DNA from: Thiomonas delicata
Lineage (GTDB): Bacteria; Pseudomonadota; Gammaproteobacteria; Burkholderiales; Burkholderiaceae_C
Assembly: GCF_900088825.1 (NCBI RefSeq)
Contig: NZ_LT592171.1
Coordinates: 336,009-400,008 of the forward strand
DNA: 64,000 nucleotides
Direction: 5' to 3'
Below the pieces are notes generated by a model that had not been told where the DNA came from, made no database searches, and worked only from the letters and a program-made list of their open reading frames with translations. The translations under genes were made by a program, and so were the position numbers. This document shows positions 1 through 9,968 of the stretch, piece by piece. Within the stretch, counting starts at the first letter, position 1. Each line of letters starts with the position of its first letter.

Positions 1-217
1 TGAACGGGACGGTGACGTTGCAGCCCTTCCCGCCCTCCGCGCGGAAGGCATGCAGGCCCTGGGAAAAGCCATCGCGCGCGATCAGGCGCTTTTCGTAGCG
101 CAGCCGCTGTTCGCACTGGGCGGCGAACAGCGCATGAATGCGCGGGGACTTGCTGTGCTCCACCGGATTGCCCAGCACGGCGTAGAGATCGGTCGACATG
201 TCCGGACCTGGGCTCAT
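1..217 (-). CDS. aroE: Shikimate dehydrogenase, N-terminal part (cut by window edge)
   Basis: This is the N-terminal 72 residues of shikimate dehydrogenase, which reduces 3-dehydroshikimate to shikimate with NADPH in aromatic amino-acid synthesis. The reading frame contains the family's substrate-binding signature [17 protein letters not shown] and continues to GCNVTVPF at the window edge, where the catalytic-Lys region would follow. The ATG at 217 overlaps the stop of the upstream TonB-like gene as ATGA, so the two are probably translationally coupled. A second in-frame ATG at 199 is also possible. The rest of the gene lies outside the window. Confidence 0.93.
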   Translation of the reverse strand, partial: MSPGPDMSTDLYAVLGNPVEHSKSPRIHALFAAQCEQRLRYEKRLIARDGFSQGLHAFRAEGGKGCNVTVPF

Positions 218-1101
218 GGGTTCGTTCGCGGGTTCGCGTCGGGCTGCGCCTGCAGCTGAGTTTCCAGGCTCTGCTCGCGGGTGAAATCGAAACCGGCGAC
301 GATGACGATCTGGTCGGCGTCGCGGCGCATCGCGGCATTGAAATGGCCGAAGGGCTGGGCCGCGCTCACGATGGCGCGCGCCATGCGATCCAGCTGGGCA
401 TTGCCCGAGCTGCGCACCACCTCGGTCTTGACCAGCCGGCCCGACGCGTCCACGGTGATGGCCATGATGAGCTTGCCATAGATCTTTCGCCCACCGCTCT
501 CGGGGAAGTCCACCGTGCCCTGGTGCTCGATCTTCTGGCGCATGCGGTCGTAATACAGCGCATACGGCACGCTGCGCGTGTTCGGCCCGACGAAGCGCCG
601 GCGCGGCTTGGCGTTTTGCTGGTCGATGCGCCGCTCGATCGCTCCCAGCAGGTCGATCAGGCGTTTGCGTTGCTCTTGCAGTTCCTGCGCGACTTCGGGT
701 TTGGCCTGCTGGGCGGCCAGGTGTTGCAACTGCACGATCTGGCTGCGCACGCGGGTGATGAGCTCGCGCTGCTGCCGTTCGGCCTGCGTTAGCGAGCGCC
801 GCTGGTCGTGCAGCGCATTGCCGTCGGCCAGCGTCGCAGTGGCCGGCAGCGGGGTGGCGGCCATGCCCTTCGCGGCATCGCCGCCGCCGGCCAGGTTGAC
901 CTGGGCCAGCGCCTGGGGCTTGTCCGGAGCTTGCGTGGAAGCCTGATTCACCAGCACGACCGACAGCGGCGTGTCCTGGAACACGCGGTTGAAGGTTTCC
1001 GGTGCGCCCAGGCGCAGCGCCAGCACGGCCACATGCACCGCGACCGAGATGGTCAGTGCCCACTGCAACGTGCTCAGATGGGGGGCGCGGAGGGAATGCA
1101 T
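214..1101 (-). CDS. TonB-like energy transducer
   Basis: A 295-residue inner-membrane-anchored protein with a TonB C-terminal domain. One membrane segment lies near residues 14-31 after a short cytoplasmic start. An Ala/Gln-rich and partly coiled-coil periplasmic region follows at about residues 90-160. The TonB-type fold spans about residues 170-275 and includes [20 protein letters not shown] and the SSGNAQLD motif. Such proteins transmit proton-motive-force energy to outer-membrane receptors, but no exbB/exbD genes are nearby. It sits between the RNB exonuclease and aroE in one minus-strand run, an order I recall from Burkholderiales. The ATG at 1101 is preferred over a TTG six bases upstream. 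Its receptor partner cannot be told from the sequence. Confidence 0.85.
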   Translation of the reverse strand: MHSLRAPHLSTLQWALTISVAVHVAVLALRLGAPETFNRVFQDTPLSVVLVNQASTQAPDKPQALAQVNLAGGGDAAKGMAATPLPATATLADGNALHDQRRSLTQAERQQRELITRVRSQIVQLQHLAAQQAKPEVAQELQEQRKRLIDLLGAIERRIDQQNAKPRRRFVGPNTRSVPYALYYDRMRQKIEHQGTVDFPESGGRKIYGKLIMAITVDASGRLVKTEVVRSSGNAQLDRMARAIVSAAQPFGHFNAAMRRDADQIVIVAGFDFTREQSLETQLQAQPDANPRTNP

Positions 1102-1143
1102 GCGCAAGCTGGGGCTGGCTGGTGTCGGGTCGGCGCGCGCGGG

Positions 1144-3231
1144 TCAGGCGGGCGGGTTCGCATCGCCAGGGGGCGCGGGCGATGGCTCGGCGCCGGCTTC
1201 GGGCGCGGCTTCGGCGTCGTCCACCGCCAGGTGCAGCCCTGTGGCCAGCGTGGCGGGATCGTGCTCGTCGGGAGCCTCGTCGGCCGGCGTCGTGTCGGCG
1301 GCGGCAGCGCCGGCGTCGGTGAGCACCTCCACGACCTTGCACGGCAGTTCCAGAGTGATGAGATCGGCTTCGCCGAATTGCACGCGCACCCGCGTGTTGC
1401 GCGGCAGGTCCTGCGCGCCCAGCGCCTGCAGCACCAGCGGCAGACCGTCCACGCGCACCAGGCCCTCGCGCAGCACGGCGGCATCGGCCTGGCCGATGCC
1501 CTGCTGCCGCAGGTAGCGCAGCGTCCAGTAGCGCTCCATGCCGTTCTGGAAGTCGGCATAGGCCTTGTAGGCGTCCTCGAAGGCGCCGACCACGGCGTAG
1601 AGCTGCGCGTCTTTCGGCTTGTAGGGCGCCGCCAGCAGGGCGGTGCGGCCATGGCGGGCGGCGGCGATGATCTGGCCCTGGTTGAGCAGGTCGGTGTAGC
1701 GCCGCAGCGGCGATGTGCACCACGCATACTGCGCCACGCCCAGGCCCTGGTGCGGCGCGGGCTTGGTGCCCATGCGGGTGCGCAGGTTGGCGCCCATGCC
1801 GCTCTGGCTGCGGTAGATGGCGGGAAGCCCGAGTTCGGCCAGCCATCCGCCCCAGGTGGCGTTGGCCAGGATCATCAGCTCGGCGACGATGAGGTCCAGC
1901 GGCGCGCCCCGGCGGCGCGGCACGATGTCGACCCGGGCCTGTTCCTCGCCCTGCTCCAGTCCGGCGACGCGAAAGGTGTAGTCGACCCCGCCCAGGCGTT
2001 CGGGCCGGCCGCGCACGGCTTCGCGCCCGGACTTGAGTTTCTGCGCGATGCGCCACAGCAGCGCAAGTTCGGCGGCGAAAGGGTAGGCGGCGGCTTCGCC
2101 TTCGCTGGGGGGCGCCGTGAGCGATGCCTCGGTCACCTGCGCGTCGAGTCGGTCGTGGCGCAGGTTGGCGGCGATGGGCACGCGCTCCACGCGCGTCTCA
2201 TGGCCTTGGATCGCAAGTTCCGCGTCGAGCGTGAAATAGATGGAGACCGCGGGTCGGCTGCTGCCTTCGGCCAGCGTGAACGTGTCCACCAGCGCGTCCG
2301 GCAGCATGGTGATCTTGTCGCCCGGCATGTAGACGGTGGACATGCGGGCGCGGGCGGTCTGATCCCAGGGGCTGTCGCGTTCCAGGGCCAGGGCCGGCGC
2401 GGCGATGTGGATGCCGAGAACCGTGCCGCCGTCGGCCAGCGCGCGGACCGACAGCGCATCGTCGATCTCGGTGGTCGCGGAGTCGTCGATGCTGAACGCC
2501 TGCACGTCGGCCAACGGCAGATCCTGCGCGTCCCGTGCGGGCAGCGCAAGGTCGGGAAAGCCGGTGCCCTTGGGGAAGTGTTCCAGCAGGAAACGCTGCA
2601 TGTGGAAATGCCACGGCGAGGCGATGGCCCCGGCGGCGCGCAGCAGGTGCAGCGCGCCCTGGCCGCTTTGCTTGACGGCCAGGGCCAGGGTCTTGTATTC
2701 CACGCTGTTCTTGTCGGGCTTGAACAGCAGCGTGTAGAGCTTGGCCGCGATGGATTCCGGGCAGCGCCCTTCGAGCAGCGCCCGCGCATCGGCCTCGATT
2801 TTCTGCTGCTGCGCTTCCTTGCGGGTGATGGCCGCCAGAGCTGCCTGCACCGTCTCCTGGCTGGCCTTGCGGAACTGGCCCTTGCCGCGGCGCTGGAAGT
2901 AGTGCGGTGCGCCGTGCAGGCGCAGCAGCACGGCGGCCTGCTGGCGGGGGTCGGGCTTGCCGCCGTAGTAATCGGCCGCCACGTGGCCGAAGCCGAACTC
3001 TTCTCCGGGGGCGAATTCCCACAGCAGGTCGAGATCGATGCCCTCCTGCTGTTCCTGCGCCCAGGCCAGAAGCTCGTCGGGCGTGGGCGCGTCGAACGGC
3101 AGCAGGGCCTGCTGGGCCTTGATCTTCTGGCGCTTGCCGCTGGCCAGCTCGACCTGCAGCGAGGACTCGGCCTGGCTCAGGATGCGGCCGGCAGCGAGCT
3201 TGCCGGCGTCTTCGAAAAGGATGTAGGTCAC
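1144..3231 (-). CDS. RNB-domain exoribonuclease (RNase II/R family)
   Basis: A 695-residue 3'-5' exoribonuclease-type protein that should degrade RNA processively. The catalytic RNB domain carries the metal-binding signature [17 protein letters not shown] near residue 250, with the conserved acidic residues intact. The later RNB part has [13 protein letters not shown], another hallmark of the family. The N-terminus is unlike classical cold-shock domains, and the Ala/Pro-rich C-terminal tail past about residue 640 looks disordered. The start is GTG at 3231, with only a weak ribosome-binding site. It is probably co-transcribed with the TonB-like gene 42 bases downstream. Whether it acts as RNase II, as RNase R or as a third betaproteobacterial type is not resolved. 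Confidence 0.9.
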   Translation of the reverse strand: MTYILFEDAGKLAAGRILSQAESSLQVELASGKRQKIKAQQALLPFDAPTPDELLAWAQEQQEGIDLDLLWEFAPGEEFGFGHVAADYYGGKPDPRQQAAVLLRLHGAPHYFQRRGKGQFRKASQETVQAALAAITRKEAQQQKIEADARALLEGRCPESIAAKLYTLLFKPDKNSVEYKTLALAVKQSGQGALHLLRAAGAIASPWHFHMQRFLLEHFPKGTGFPDLALPARDAQDLPLADVQAFSIDDSATTEIDDALSVRALADGGTVLGIHIAAPALALERDSPWDQTARARMSTVYMPGDKITMLPDALVDTFTLAEGSSRPAVSIYFTLDAELAIQGHETRVERVPIAANLRHDRLDAQVTEASLTAPPSEGEAAAYPFAAELALLWRIAQKLKSGREAVRGRPERLGGVDYTFRVAGLEQGEEQARVDIVPRRRGAPLDLIVAELMILANATWGGWLAELGLPAIYRSQSGMGANLRTRMGTKPAPHQGLGVAQYAWCTSPLRRYTDLLNQGQIIAAARHGRTALLAAPYKPKDAQLYAVVGAFEDAYKAYADFQNGMERYWTLRYLRQQGIGQADAAVLREGLVRVDGLPLVLQALGAQDLPRNTRVRVQFGEADLITLELPCKVVEVLTDAGAAAADTTPADEAPDEHDPATLATGLHLAVDDAEAAPEAGAEPSPAPPGDANPPA

Positions 3232-3342
3232 GGAGTCTCGCTGGATGTTTCCTGGTGCGATGCTGGCGGCGGATTGTGCCTGGCAAGCATGGCTTGTTCG
3301 GGGTGTGTGGGAGCGGTGAGCATGGCGGAACCTGCCCGGCGG

Positions 3343-4083
3343 CTAGACCGTCATGCCGCCGCAGACTTCGATGACCGTGCCGTTGACGTAGCTGGCTTCG
3401 TCGCTGGCGAGGAAGGCGTAGACATTGGCCAGTTCCTCGGGCTCGGCCAGGCGCTTCAGGGGCACGCGTTCGGTCATCAGTTTCATGACTTCCGGGGGTA
3501 TGGTGTCGAGCATATGGGTGCGCACGAAGCCTGGCGCCACGGCGTTCACGCGCACCCCCTTGGGGCCGAGTTCGCGCGCCCAGGTTTTGGTGAAGGCGAT
3601 GATGCCTGCCTTGCTCGCGGCGTAGTTGGTCTGGCCGAAATTGCCGTAGATGCCCACCACGCTGGAGGCGTTCAGGATCACGCCGCTGCCCTGGGCGATC
3701 AGGGTCGGCGCCACGGCCTGGGCGCAATGGAAGGCGGCGCGCAGGTTGACGTCGATGACCGCGTCGAATTGCTCGATGGTCATTTTCACCAGGCGCGCGT
3801 CGCGCGTGATGCCGGCGTTGTTCACCAGGACATCGAGCCGGCCATGGCGCGTCAGCACGGCCTGCACCAGCGCGTCCACCTGGGCGCGCTGGGTCACGTC
3901 GCAGGCTTGTCCCCAGACTTCGCCTGCCGAGCCCTGCAGCGCGGCCACCGCGGCAGCCACGGCAGCGGCGTCGCGGTCGCAGATGACGACGTTCGCCCCT
4001 TCCTGGGCGAATTTGCGCGCCGTGGCCAGGCCGATGCCTTGTGCGGCGCCCGTGACGATGGCGATCTTGGTCGATAGACGCAT
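3343..4083 (-). CDS. FabG-like 3-oxoacyl reductase (SDR family)
   Basis: A 246-residue classical short-chain dehydrogenase. It has the NAD(P)-binding TGAAQGIG motif at residues 11-18, NNAG at 88-91, the catalytic Ser141, and Tyr154/Lys158 in YAASK. The sequence matches the FabG/PhaB branch, which reduces 3-oxoacyl-ACP or acetoacetyl-CoA. A phasin gene 9 kb away shows that PHA metabolism is present, so an acetoacetyl-CoA reductase role is possible but not shown. The start is ATG 4083, preceded by AGGAA at a good distance. The open frame upstream of it overlaps the next gene and is not coding. The neighbouring esterase gene ends 40 bases upstream on the same strand. Confidence 0.9.
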   Translation of the reverse strand: MRLSTKIAIVTGAAQGIGLATARKFAQEGANVVICDRDAAAVAAAVAALQGSAGEVWGQACDVTQRAQVDALVQAVLTRHGRLDVLVNNAGITRDARLVKMTIEQFDAVIDVNLRAAFHCAQAVAPTLIAQGSGVILNASSVVGIYGNFGQTNYAASKAGIIAFTKTWARELGPKGVRVNAVAPGFVRTHMLDTIPPEVMKLMTERVPLKRLAEPEELANVYAFLASDEASYVNGTVIEVCGGMTV

Positions 4084-4123
4084 GGTGAATGGTTCCTGGA
4101 ATGGTGACGAGGAAGGTGCCCGT

Positions 4124-4759
4124 TCAGGCCGGTGCGCCGACGCCGAGGAAATCGAGCACCGCATCGAGATGTTCGGTGGCGTAGTTGACCAGCGCATGAC
4201 CACCGTGGTCCACGATGCAGCATTGCGCTCCAGCGTAGCGCGCGGCCATTTCCCGCCAATCCAGGACTTCGTCGTCGCGCGCGATGACGGCCAGATAGCG
4301 CCAGGGATCGGGGACGGCCAGCGACAGGTCGCCGACCTCCAGATCGCGCAATTCATGCACATGCTCGGCCGTGAAGGCGAACGACGTGCCGGGATCGTGC
4401 CAGGCGGTGAGCACGCCAATCTGCGCACGCAGGTCGCGCGCCGGGTTCACCGCGGGGTTGAGCAGCGCGGCGCGGCAACCCAGGCGGTGCGCCAGGTAGG
4501 TGGCGTAGAAGCCGCCCAGCGAACTGCCGGCCAGGGCCAGCCGCGCGGGCTCGACGCCTTCCACGCTGCGTAGCACCTCGTCCATGGCTTGCCTGGGCGA
4601 GGGCGGAAGCTGCGGGCATAGCCAGTGCACCGCCGGCCTGCCGGCAGCGGCGCGCCGGGCATTGATGGCGTGCAGGCGCGCCTGCGTCTGTCTCGCCTTG
4701 GTCGAGTGGGGCGAGGAGCGGAAACCGTGCAGGTAAAGCAGATGGGTGGGCGTGGGCAT
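4124..4759 (-). CDS. YqiA/YcfP-family alpha/beta hydrolase
   Basis: A 211-residue small esterase-like hydrolase. The N-terminal [16 protein letters not shown] is typical of the YqiA family. The nucleophile elbow is GSSLGGFYA near residue 80, and a late His in [11 protein letters not shown] can complete the triad. YqiA-type proteins hydrolyse short acyl and acyl-CoA-like esters; the physiological substrate is unknown. It is encoded upstream of the FabG-like gene on the same strand, with a 40-base gap, so the two may be co-transcribed. The start ATG at 4759 is the only sensible choice. Confidence 0.85.
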   Translation of the reverse strand: MPTPTHLLYLHGFRSSPHSTKARQTQARLHAINARRAAAGRPAVHWLCPQLPPSPRQAMDEVLRSVEGVEPARLALAGSSLGGFYATYLAHRLGCRAALLNPAVNPARDLRAQIGVLTAWHDPGTSFAFTAEHVHELRDLEVGDLSLAVPDPWRYLAVIARDDEVLDWREMAARYAGAQCCIVDHGGHALVNYATEHLDAVLDFLGVGAPA

Positions 4760-4860
4760 GCAGGCAGAATCGGCGCCCGATGGAGGGCGCGTGCAACCCG
4801 CAATGCTAGCGGCTGGCTGGGTCCCGACCGGCCAGCTTGGGTTTCACCCGCCTGCGCGGC

Positions 4861-5334
4861 TCAGATGCGGTGCGACAGGGACTGGTTGGCCGCCGTCTGC
4901 GCATCATCCTGCGGCCAGTCGCGAATGTAGGCCTTGAGCATGCGGTTCTCGAAATCCTGCTCCTGCACCACGGCGCGGGCGACGTCGTGGAAGGAAATCA
5001 CCCCGAGCAGGGTGGTGTCCTCCATGACCGGGATGTAGCGCGTGCGGCTGTCCAGCATCAGGCGGCGCAATTCGTCCAGGCTGGTCAGCGGCGTGCAATG
5101 CACAGGGTTGCGCTGCATCACATCGCCGACCCGGGTCTGGGCCGGGGCGGTGCCGGCCAGCGCGGCGATCACTTCGCGAAACGTGAGCATGCCCGCAAGC
5201 ATGCCGGACTGCATCACCACCAACGAGCCCACATCGTTTTGAGCCATGGTCTGCGCGGCCAGGAGCAATGGGGTATCGGGCGACACGGTGAACAACGCGC
5301 TTCCCTTGACGCGCAAAATATCGCTGACTTGCAT
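4861..5334 (-). CDS. CBS-domain protein (two tandem CBS motifs)
   Basis: A 157-residue soluble protein made almost entirely of a CBS pair (about residues 10-65 and 75-135). Recognisable features are GSLVVMQSGMLAGMLTFREV and RYIPVMEDTTLLGVISFHDVA, which follow the CBS beta-alpha-beta pattern. CBS pairs bind adenine nucleotides such as AMP, ATP or NAD and act as energy sensors. There is no fused catalytic domain, so the partner is unknown. The ATG at 5334 has a clear AGGAGA ribosome-binding site. It is divergent from the hydrolase at 5488; the 153-base gap between them should hold both promoters. Confidence 0.88.
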   Translation of the reverse strand: MQVSDILRVKGSALFTVSPDTPLLLAAQTMAQNDVGSLVVMQSGMLAGMLTFREVIAALAGTAPAQTRVGDVMQRNPVHCTPLTSLDELRRLMLDSRTRYIPVMEDTTLLGVISFHDVARAVVQEQDFENRMLKAYIRDWPQDDAQTAANQSLSHRI

Positions 5335-5487
5335 GGCTGTCTCCTCAAGGCTGCATCGGCCGGCTGCCTGTGTAACAAATATAGTCCATCACCAAGGATT
5401 CGCTTCAATGACCAATCTGTCGACAGTCGTGCCACGGCAAGCCCGCCATAGCCAATTTTTACGCCATGGCCAGCGAGGTTCACAGTT

Positions 5488-6300
5488 ATGCAATGCCTGA
5501 TCGACGGCCGCGCCGTCCATGTCGCGTGCGTCGCGCCGCAGGCGGCGTCGGCAGCTCACGTCGTGGTCCTGGTGCATGGTGCGGGCAACGACCATCGCGC
5601 CTGGCAGCCCTTGTTGCATGGGCTTGGACAAGCCGGCCTGGCCGTCTACGCCCCGGACCTGCCCGGGCATGGCGCCAGCGAAGGCCCCCTGCTGCGCAGC
5701 GTGGGCGAAATGGCGGCATGGCTGTTGGCCATGCTGGACGCTTGCGGCATCGACCGCTGCGCGCTGGCCGGGCACAGCATGGGTTCGCTCGTGGCCTTGC
5801 ACGCCGCCGGCCTGGCGCCCCGGCGCATCAGCCATCTGGCGCTGGTCGGCACGGCCTGGCCCATGCGCGTGGCGCCGGCGCTGCTGGATCTGGCGCGCAC
5901 GCAGCCCGACACGGCGCTGCGCAACATGGTCATGTGGTCATACCGACAGCGGGACGGTCAGCCGCTGTGCCCGGAATGCGCGCAGCGAACCTACGCGCGC
6001 ATGCATGCGGTGCAGGCGGGCTGGCCCGCGGGCGACCTCCTGGCCACCGATCTGGCCCTGTGCGACGCCTATGCCGAAGCCGAGGCGGCCGCCGCGCGCA
6101 TCGACGCCCCGGTGGCCTTCATTCTCGGCGAGCACGATCGCATGACCCCGGTCAAGGCCGCGCAGCGCTTGCGGGCGGCGTGGCCGCAGGCCAGCGTGAC
6201 CCTGCTCGATAGCGGACATGAATTGATGGAGGAGGCCACCGAGGGGGTTCGCCAGGCCTTGCTGGAACTTCTGGCGCACCCATCCGGTGGGCAGATCTGA
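5488..6300 (+). CDS. Alpha/beta-fold hydrolase
   Basis: A 270-residue alpha/beta hydrolase. The oxyanion region VVLVHGAGNDHRAW is at about residues 28-41, the nucleophile elbow GHSMGS near residue 94, an acidic residue lies in ILGEHDRM, and the catalytic His is in DSGHELMEEA near the C-terminus. The triad therefore looks complete. The CPEC pair near residue 155 (QPLCPECAQRT) is unusual and could be a structural detail of this subfamily. The substrate cannot be predicted; relatives include esterases and C-C bond hydrolases. It converges on the MFS gene, 50 bases away. Confidence 0.85.
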   Translation: MQCLIDGRAVHVACVAPQAASAAHVVVLVHGAGNDHRAWQPLLHGLGQAGLAVYAPDLPGHGASEGPLLRSVGEMAAWLLAMLDACGIDRCALAGHSMGSLVALHAAGLAPRRISHLALVGTAWPMRVAPALLDLARTQPDTALRNMVMWSYRQRDGQPLCPECAQRTYARMHAVQAGWPAGDLLATDLALCDAYAEAEAAAARIDAPVAFILGEHDRMTPVKAAQRLRAAWPQASVTLLDSGHELMEEATEGVRQALLELLAHPSGGQI

Positions 6301-6350
6301 GGGGGCGGCACCGGCGTAGAGGCGCGCTGCTTCTCGGCGCGCACGCCTGC

Positions 6351-7571
6351 TCAGGCGGGCAGGGTCTTGGCGCGGCCGGGATTCCACATCGCGTGCAGTC
6401 CGAGCGCCAGGGCCGAGAAGGTCGCGCCGGTGGCCACCACCACCGGCCAGCCGCCCAGGACCCAGGCGTGGCTTGCGGCGAAGGTGCCAAGCGCGCCGCC
6501 GATGAAGAACTGGGTCATGTAGACGGCGTTGATGCGGCTGCGCGAAGCCGCGTCCAGTGCGTAGATCCGGGTCTGATTGGCGATCTGGGCGCCTTGCGCG
6601 CCGGCGTCGAGCACCACCACGCCGAGAATCAACCAGATCAGGCCATGGGTGCCGAAGGCGAACAGTCCCCAGGCCGCCAGCACCGCGGCAAGCGCCAGGA
6701 ACAGGACCCGGCGCGGACCGCCCGGCCGGTCGGAGTGCCGGCCCGATAGGGGCGCCACCATCGCGCCGGTGAGGCCCAGAATGCCGAACAGCCCTGCCGC
6801 GGCCGGCCCCAGGCCGTAGGCCGGGCTGCCCAGCAGCGGCGTCAGCCCGACCCAGAACACGCTGAAGGCGCCGAAGAACAAGCCGCCGGTGATGCCCGCC
6901 GCGCGCAGTTCCGCATGCTTGCGGAACTGCGCCAGGGTCGAGGCCACGAGCCGGGCATAGCTCTGCGCCGAGGTGTCGTCGGCCGGCAAGCGGGGCAGCG
7001 TGCGCCAGAGCATGGCCAGCGAGGCCGCATTGAGCAGGCTGGCGAGCAGGAACACCATGCGCCAGCCGCCGGCCTGTCCCACCAGGCCGCCCAGCACCCG
7101 CCCGCCCAGGATGCCGACCAGCAAGCCGCTCATCACCTGCCCCACGGCGCGACCCCGCTGCTGCGGCGGTGCCAGATGCGCCACCAGCGGCACGATCTGC
7201 TGCGCGATCGAGGACATCAATCCCAGGCCGAAGCTCGCTGTCGCGAGCACCGCCACCGTAGGCGCCGCCGCCGCCAGCAGCAGCATGAGCACCAGCGCCG
7301 CGCCCATGCCGAGGATGACGCGGTGGCGCGGGTAGCGGTCGCCCAGCGGTCCCAGGCCGATGAGGCCGCAGGCGAAGCCCACCTGGGTGGCCGTGGGGAT
7401 CACGCCGATGCCGGCCACCGTGGTGTGAAAGGTCAGTGCGAATCGCTCCAGCAGGGGCTGGGCGTAGTAGATATTGGCCACGGCGACGCCGCAGGCCAGC
7501 GCCATGAGGGGCAGAAAGGCGCGGGGCAGGGCAGCGACGCGTGGGTTCGCGGCGGGCGATGACGAGGACAT
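6351..7571 (-). CDS. MFS transporter (drug/metabolite exporter type)
   Basis: A 406-residue major facilitator protein with about 12 hydrophobic segments. The N-terminal segment has ACGVAVANIYYAQPLLERFA, typical of a group of bacterial MFS exporters annotated as YgaY/NepI-like. The conserved loop-2/3 motif appears as GPLGDRYPRHRVI. The substrate is unknown; efflux of a small metabolite or drug is likely. ATG 7571 is chosen because the 15 residues further upstream (from TTG 7616) are not typical of the family. It lies 63 bases after the FUSC gene on the same strand, so co-transcription is possible. Confidence 0.82.
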   Translation of the reverse strand: MSSSSPAANPRVAALPRAFLPLMALACGVAVANIYYAQPLLERFALTFHTTVAGIGVIPTATQVGFACGLIGLGPLGDRYPRHRVILGMGAALVLMLLLAAAAPTVAVLATASFGLGLMSSIAQQIVPLVAHLAPPQQRGRAVGQVMSGLLVGILGGRVLGGLVGQAGGWRMVFLLASLLNAASLAMLWRTLPRLPADDTSAQSYARLVASTLAQFRKHAELRAAGITGGLFFGAFSVFWVGLTPLLGSPAYGLGPAAAGLFGILGLTGAMVAPLSGRHSDRPGGPRRVLFLALAAVLAAWGLFAFGTHGLIWLILGVVVLDAGAQGAQIANQTRIYALDAASRSRINAVYMTQFFIGGALGTFAASHAWVLGGWPVVVATGATFSALALGLHAMWNPGRAKTLPA

Positions 7572-7634
7572 GACGGCGGGACGATCTTGGAGCGCAGGCG
7601 TCAGCCTAGCGTTCAAGCCCAGTGTGAGCAGATG

Positions 7635-9806
7635 TCAAGCCGTTGCCCCCGCGCGGGCGGGGGTATGCAGTTCGCGCTCGACGCGCGGCCCGATGGCGGC
7701 GATTTGCGCCGCCTCGTGCCTGAGCAGCGCCAGGCGCCGCAGCAGCGGGTCGGGCGGCGAGCCGGCGGTGTCCGACTCGGCCGGCGGCGGGGCGGGATCC
7801 ACGGCCAAAGCCGAGCCGCGCGTGGTCGGAGACTGGCGGCCGAGTCGCCGCAGCACCCAGTCCCGGGTCGGGGCGATCATGGCCTCGATGCTCTGCGGAC
7901 TCAGCCGTTTTGCGCGCAAGGCGCGCTGCACCCGCATCGAGGCCAGATGGGCCGCCAGCAAATAGCTGTGCGTGATGAGCTGCGCCAGTTCGTTCAGGGC
8001 GCGGCGTCGCGAAGGCGGTTCTTCCAGCATGCGGCTGTACACGCCGGTGATGGCCGCCAGCGCGTCGAACTGGCGCTTGCGCGCAAGGCGGAAGGCGCCT
8101 TCGTCCTGCAATTCGGTGGCCAGCACGGCGCGGGCATAGTCGTGTTGCGCCCGCATCAACGCCGACAGCTGGCGCGGCACGTCCTGGTATTCCCAGCGTG
8201 GCAGCACGTAGCTGAAGCCCCAGGCCAAGGCGGCGCCGAGCGCGGTGTCGATGAGGCGCTGGTCGACGAGGAAGCGTGGGTCGCCTTCCAGCAGCCGCGC
8301 CAGCAGCAGCGCCAGCACGCTGGCGGCCATGGCCGTGAAGCGGTAGTTGGTGGTGACGAAGGCGCGCGCCACCGCCAGCGCCAGGAACATCGTGGCCAGC
8401 TCGGCCGCCAGGCCCAGATGCAGGCTCAAGAGCCCGGCCGTGAGCAGGCAGCCCAGCAGGGTTCCGAGCAGCCGGTCTTTGAGGCGCTGGCGGGTCACGC
8501 CATAGTTCGGCCGCAGGATGACGGCAATCGTCAGCAGAACCCAGTAGTCATGGGTCTGGTGCGTGAACAGCGCGCGCGACACCACAAACCCGCAGGCCAG
8601 CGCCAGCGCGAGCCGCACAGCGTGCCGGAAAATGGGCGAACCCAGGCGCAGGTGCGCGGGCACCTGATGCGGGTCGTAGCGCCAGGGGCTGACGAACTGG
8701 GCCAGGTCCGGCAATTCCGGCAGCTTCGCGTCCGCGTCGCGCGTGGCGAAGCTGTTCTGCAGGTTCGCCAGCAGCTTGTCGATCTCGCGCAGCGTGTGCA
8801 AGAGCGATGTCAGGGCACTGCGCGCCTGCGACAGCTCGGCCGGCGCGGCCCGCACCAGGCTGTCGGCCTGCCGCTCCAGCGCCGCCCAGCGCGCAGGGTC
8901 GGGCGGCGGGGCGCCGACCGGGCGGCGGCGCAGCAGGGCGAGCGCCAGGTCTTGCAGCGCGTCGGCCGTGCGCGCGGTGCCGTCTTGCAGGGCATCGAGC
9001 ACTTCGGTGCCTTCGAACTGGCTGCGCAGCAGGGTCGAGTCGGTTTGCGCGGCCAGTTGGGCTTCGAACAGATCCAACGCCTCCAGCAGCATGCGGGTCC
9101 AGACGGCATCGTGCGCCAGCCGGCTTTCGCGCAGCACCAGGTCGCGCGCCGACTGCAGCGCGTCGTTCACCGCACCCTGCAGGATCGCCGCGCGCCCGTA
9201 GGCGTCGTCGGCCTGTCTTTGCCCATAGAACTGGCTTTGCCAGCGCATATAGGCGGCCAGCGCGACCAGCAGTTCGGCCAGCGCCTGCTGCTTGGTGCGC
9301 GAGCGCAGCAGATGGCTGAGCACAAGCGCATAGCCGGTGAAGATCAGCCCGCCCAGCACGAATACGCCCACGCTCGAGGCATAGGCGCGCAGGTTCGGCG
9401 CCGCGGGCGAACCGAGAGTGATGATGGTGATGAACAGCAGACTGAAGCTGATCGCGAGCGCGCGCTTGCCCCACAGGCTCACAAGCCCGGCGCCGAAACC
9501 CAGCGCCGGCACCAGCAGGAATTCCACCCAGGGATGGCCGACGCTGGCCCAGACCAGCGCGAAGCACAGCCCGCTGGCGAAGGTGGCAAACAGCAGTTCC
9601 ACCGCCTTGACCTTGATGGGCGCCGGGTTGTCCGCGAAACAGATGGTGAGCGCACCGCTTGCCAGCGGAACCGCCAGCGCCATGCCGCCCAGCGCATTGC
9701 CGAGAACACCAAGGACGAGAACCCCGACCGCCGAAACCAGGCCGCTGGTGAAGTAGTGACCGAGCACGACGCGGCTGAGCGAGGCCATGGGGTTCATGGA
9801 TGGCAT
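7635..9806 (-). CDS. FUSC/YccS-family inner-membrane protein
   Basis: A 723-residue membrane protein with two clusters of hydrophobic segments (about residues 10-165 and 395-510), separated by a long soluble helical region. A C-terminal soluble domain follows. The second cluster contains YWVLLTIAVILRPNYGVTRQRLKDR, here noted only as its start YWVLLTIAVILRPNYG, the signature of the FUSC/YccS/AaeB superfamily. Members are linked to efflux of aromatic acids or fusaric acid. The start is uncertain among ATGs at 9806, 9797 and 9788, none with a strong ribosome-binding site. The open frame further upstream overlaps the divergent reductase gene and is not coding. Confidence 0.85.
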   Translation of the reverse strand: MPSMNPMASLSRVVLGHYFTSGLVSAVGVLVLGVLGNALGGMALAVPLASGALTICFADNPAPIKVKAVELLFATFASGLCFALVWASVGHPWVEFLLVPALGFGAGLVSLWGKRALAISFSLLFITIITLGSPAAPNLRAYASSVGVFVLGGLIFTGYALVLSHLLRSRTKQQALAELLVALAAYMRWQSQFYGQRQADDAYGRAAILQGAVNDALQSARDLVLRESRLAHDAVWTRMLLEALDLFEAQLAAQTDSTLLRSQFEGTEVLDALQDGTARTADALQDLALALLRRRPVGAPPPDPARWAALERQADSLVRAAPAELSQARSALTSLLHTLREIDKLLANLQNSFATRDADAKLPELPDLAQFVSPWRYDPHQVPAHLRLGSPIFRHAVRLALALACGFVVSRALFTHQTHDYWVLLTIAVILRPNYGVTRQRLKDRLLGTLLGCLLTAGLLSLHLGLAAELATMFLALAVARAFVTTNYRFTAMAASVLALLLARLLEGDPRFLVDQRLIDTALGAALAWGFSYVLPRWEYQDVPRQLSALMRAQHDYARAVLATELQDEGAFRLARKRQFDALAAITGVYSRMLEEPPSRRRALNELAQLITHSYLLAAHLASMRVQRALRAKRLSPQSIEAMIAPTRDWVLRRLGRQSPTTRGSALAVDPAPPPAESDTAGSPPDPLLRRLALLRHEAAQIAAIGPRVERELHTPARAGATA

Positions 9807-9968
9807 GGGCGGGTGGGCGGACAGTGAGGAGGAACTGGACGACAGCTTAGGGGGTCTGCGGTGAATTTTCATCTGGCGACAAAACCGGGCCGCGAGCAGG
9901 CTGCCCGCAGCCCTCCTACCATGCGCCAGGGTGCCGCGGCACTCGGGACACGCGGCGGGAGGAATGGC

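Noticed and set aside
808-4077. A 1089-codon plus-strand open frame over the RNase, TonB-like and FabG-like genes.
   Set aside because: It is antisense to three recognisable genes, has an Arg/Gly/His-rich composition with no domain, and is explained by the high GC content suppressing stops.
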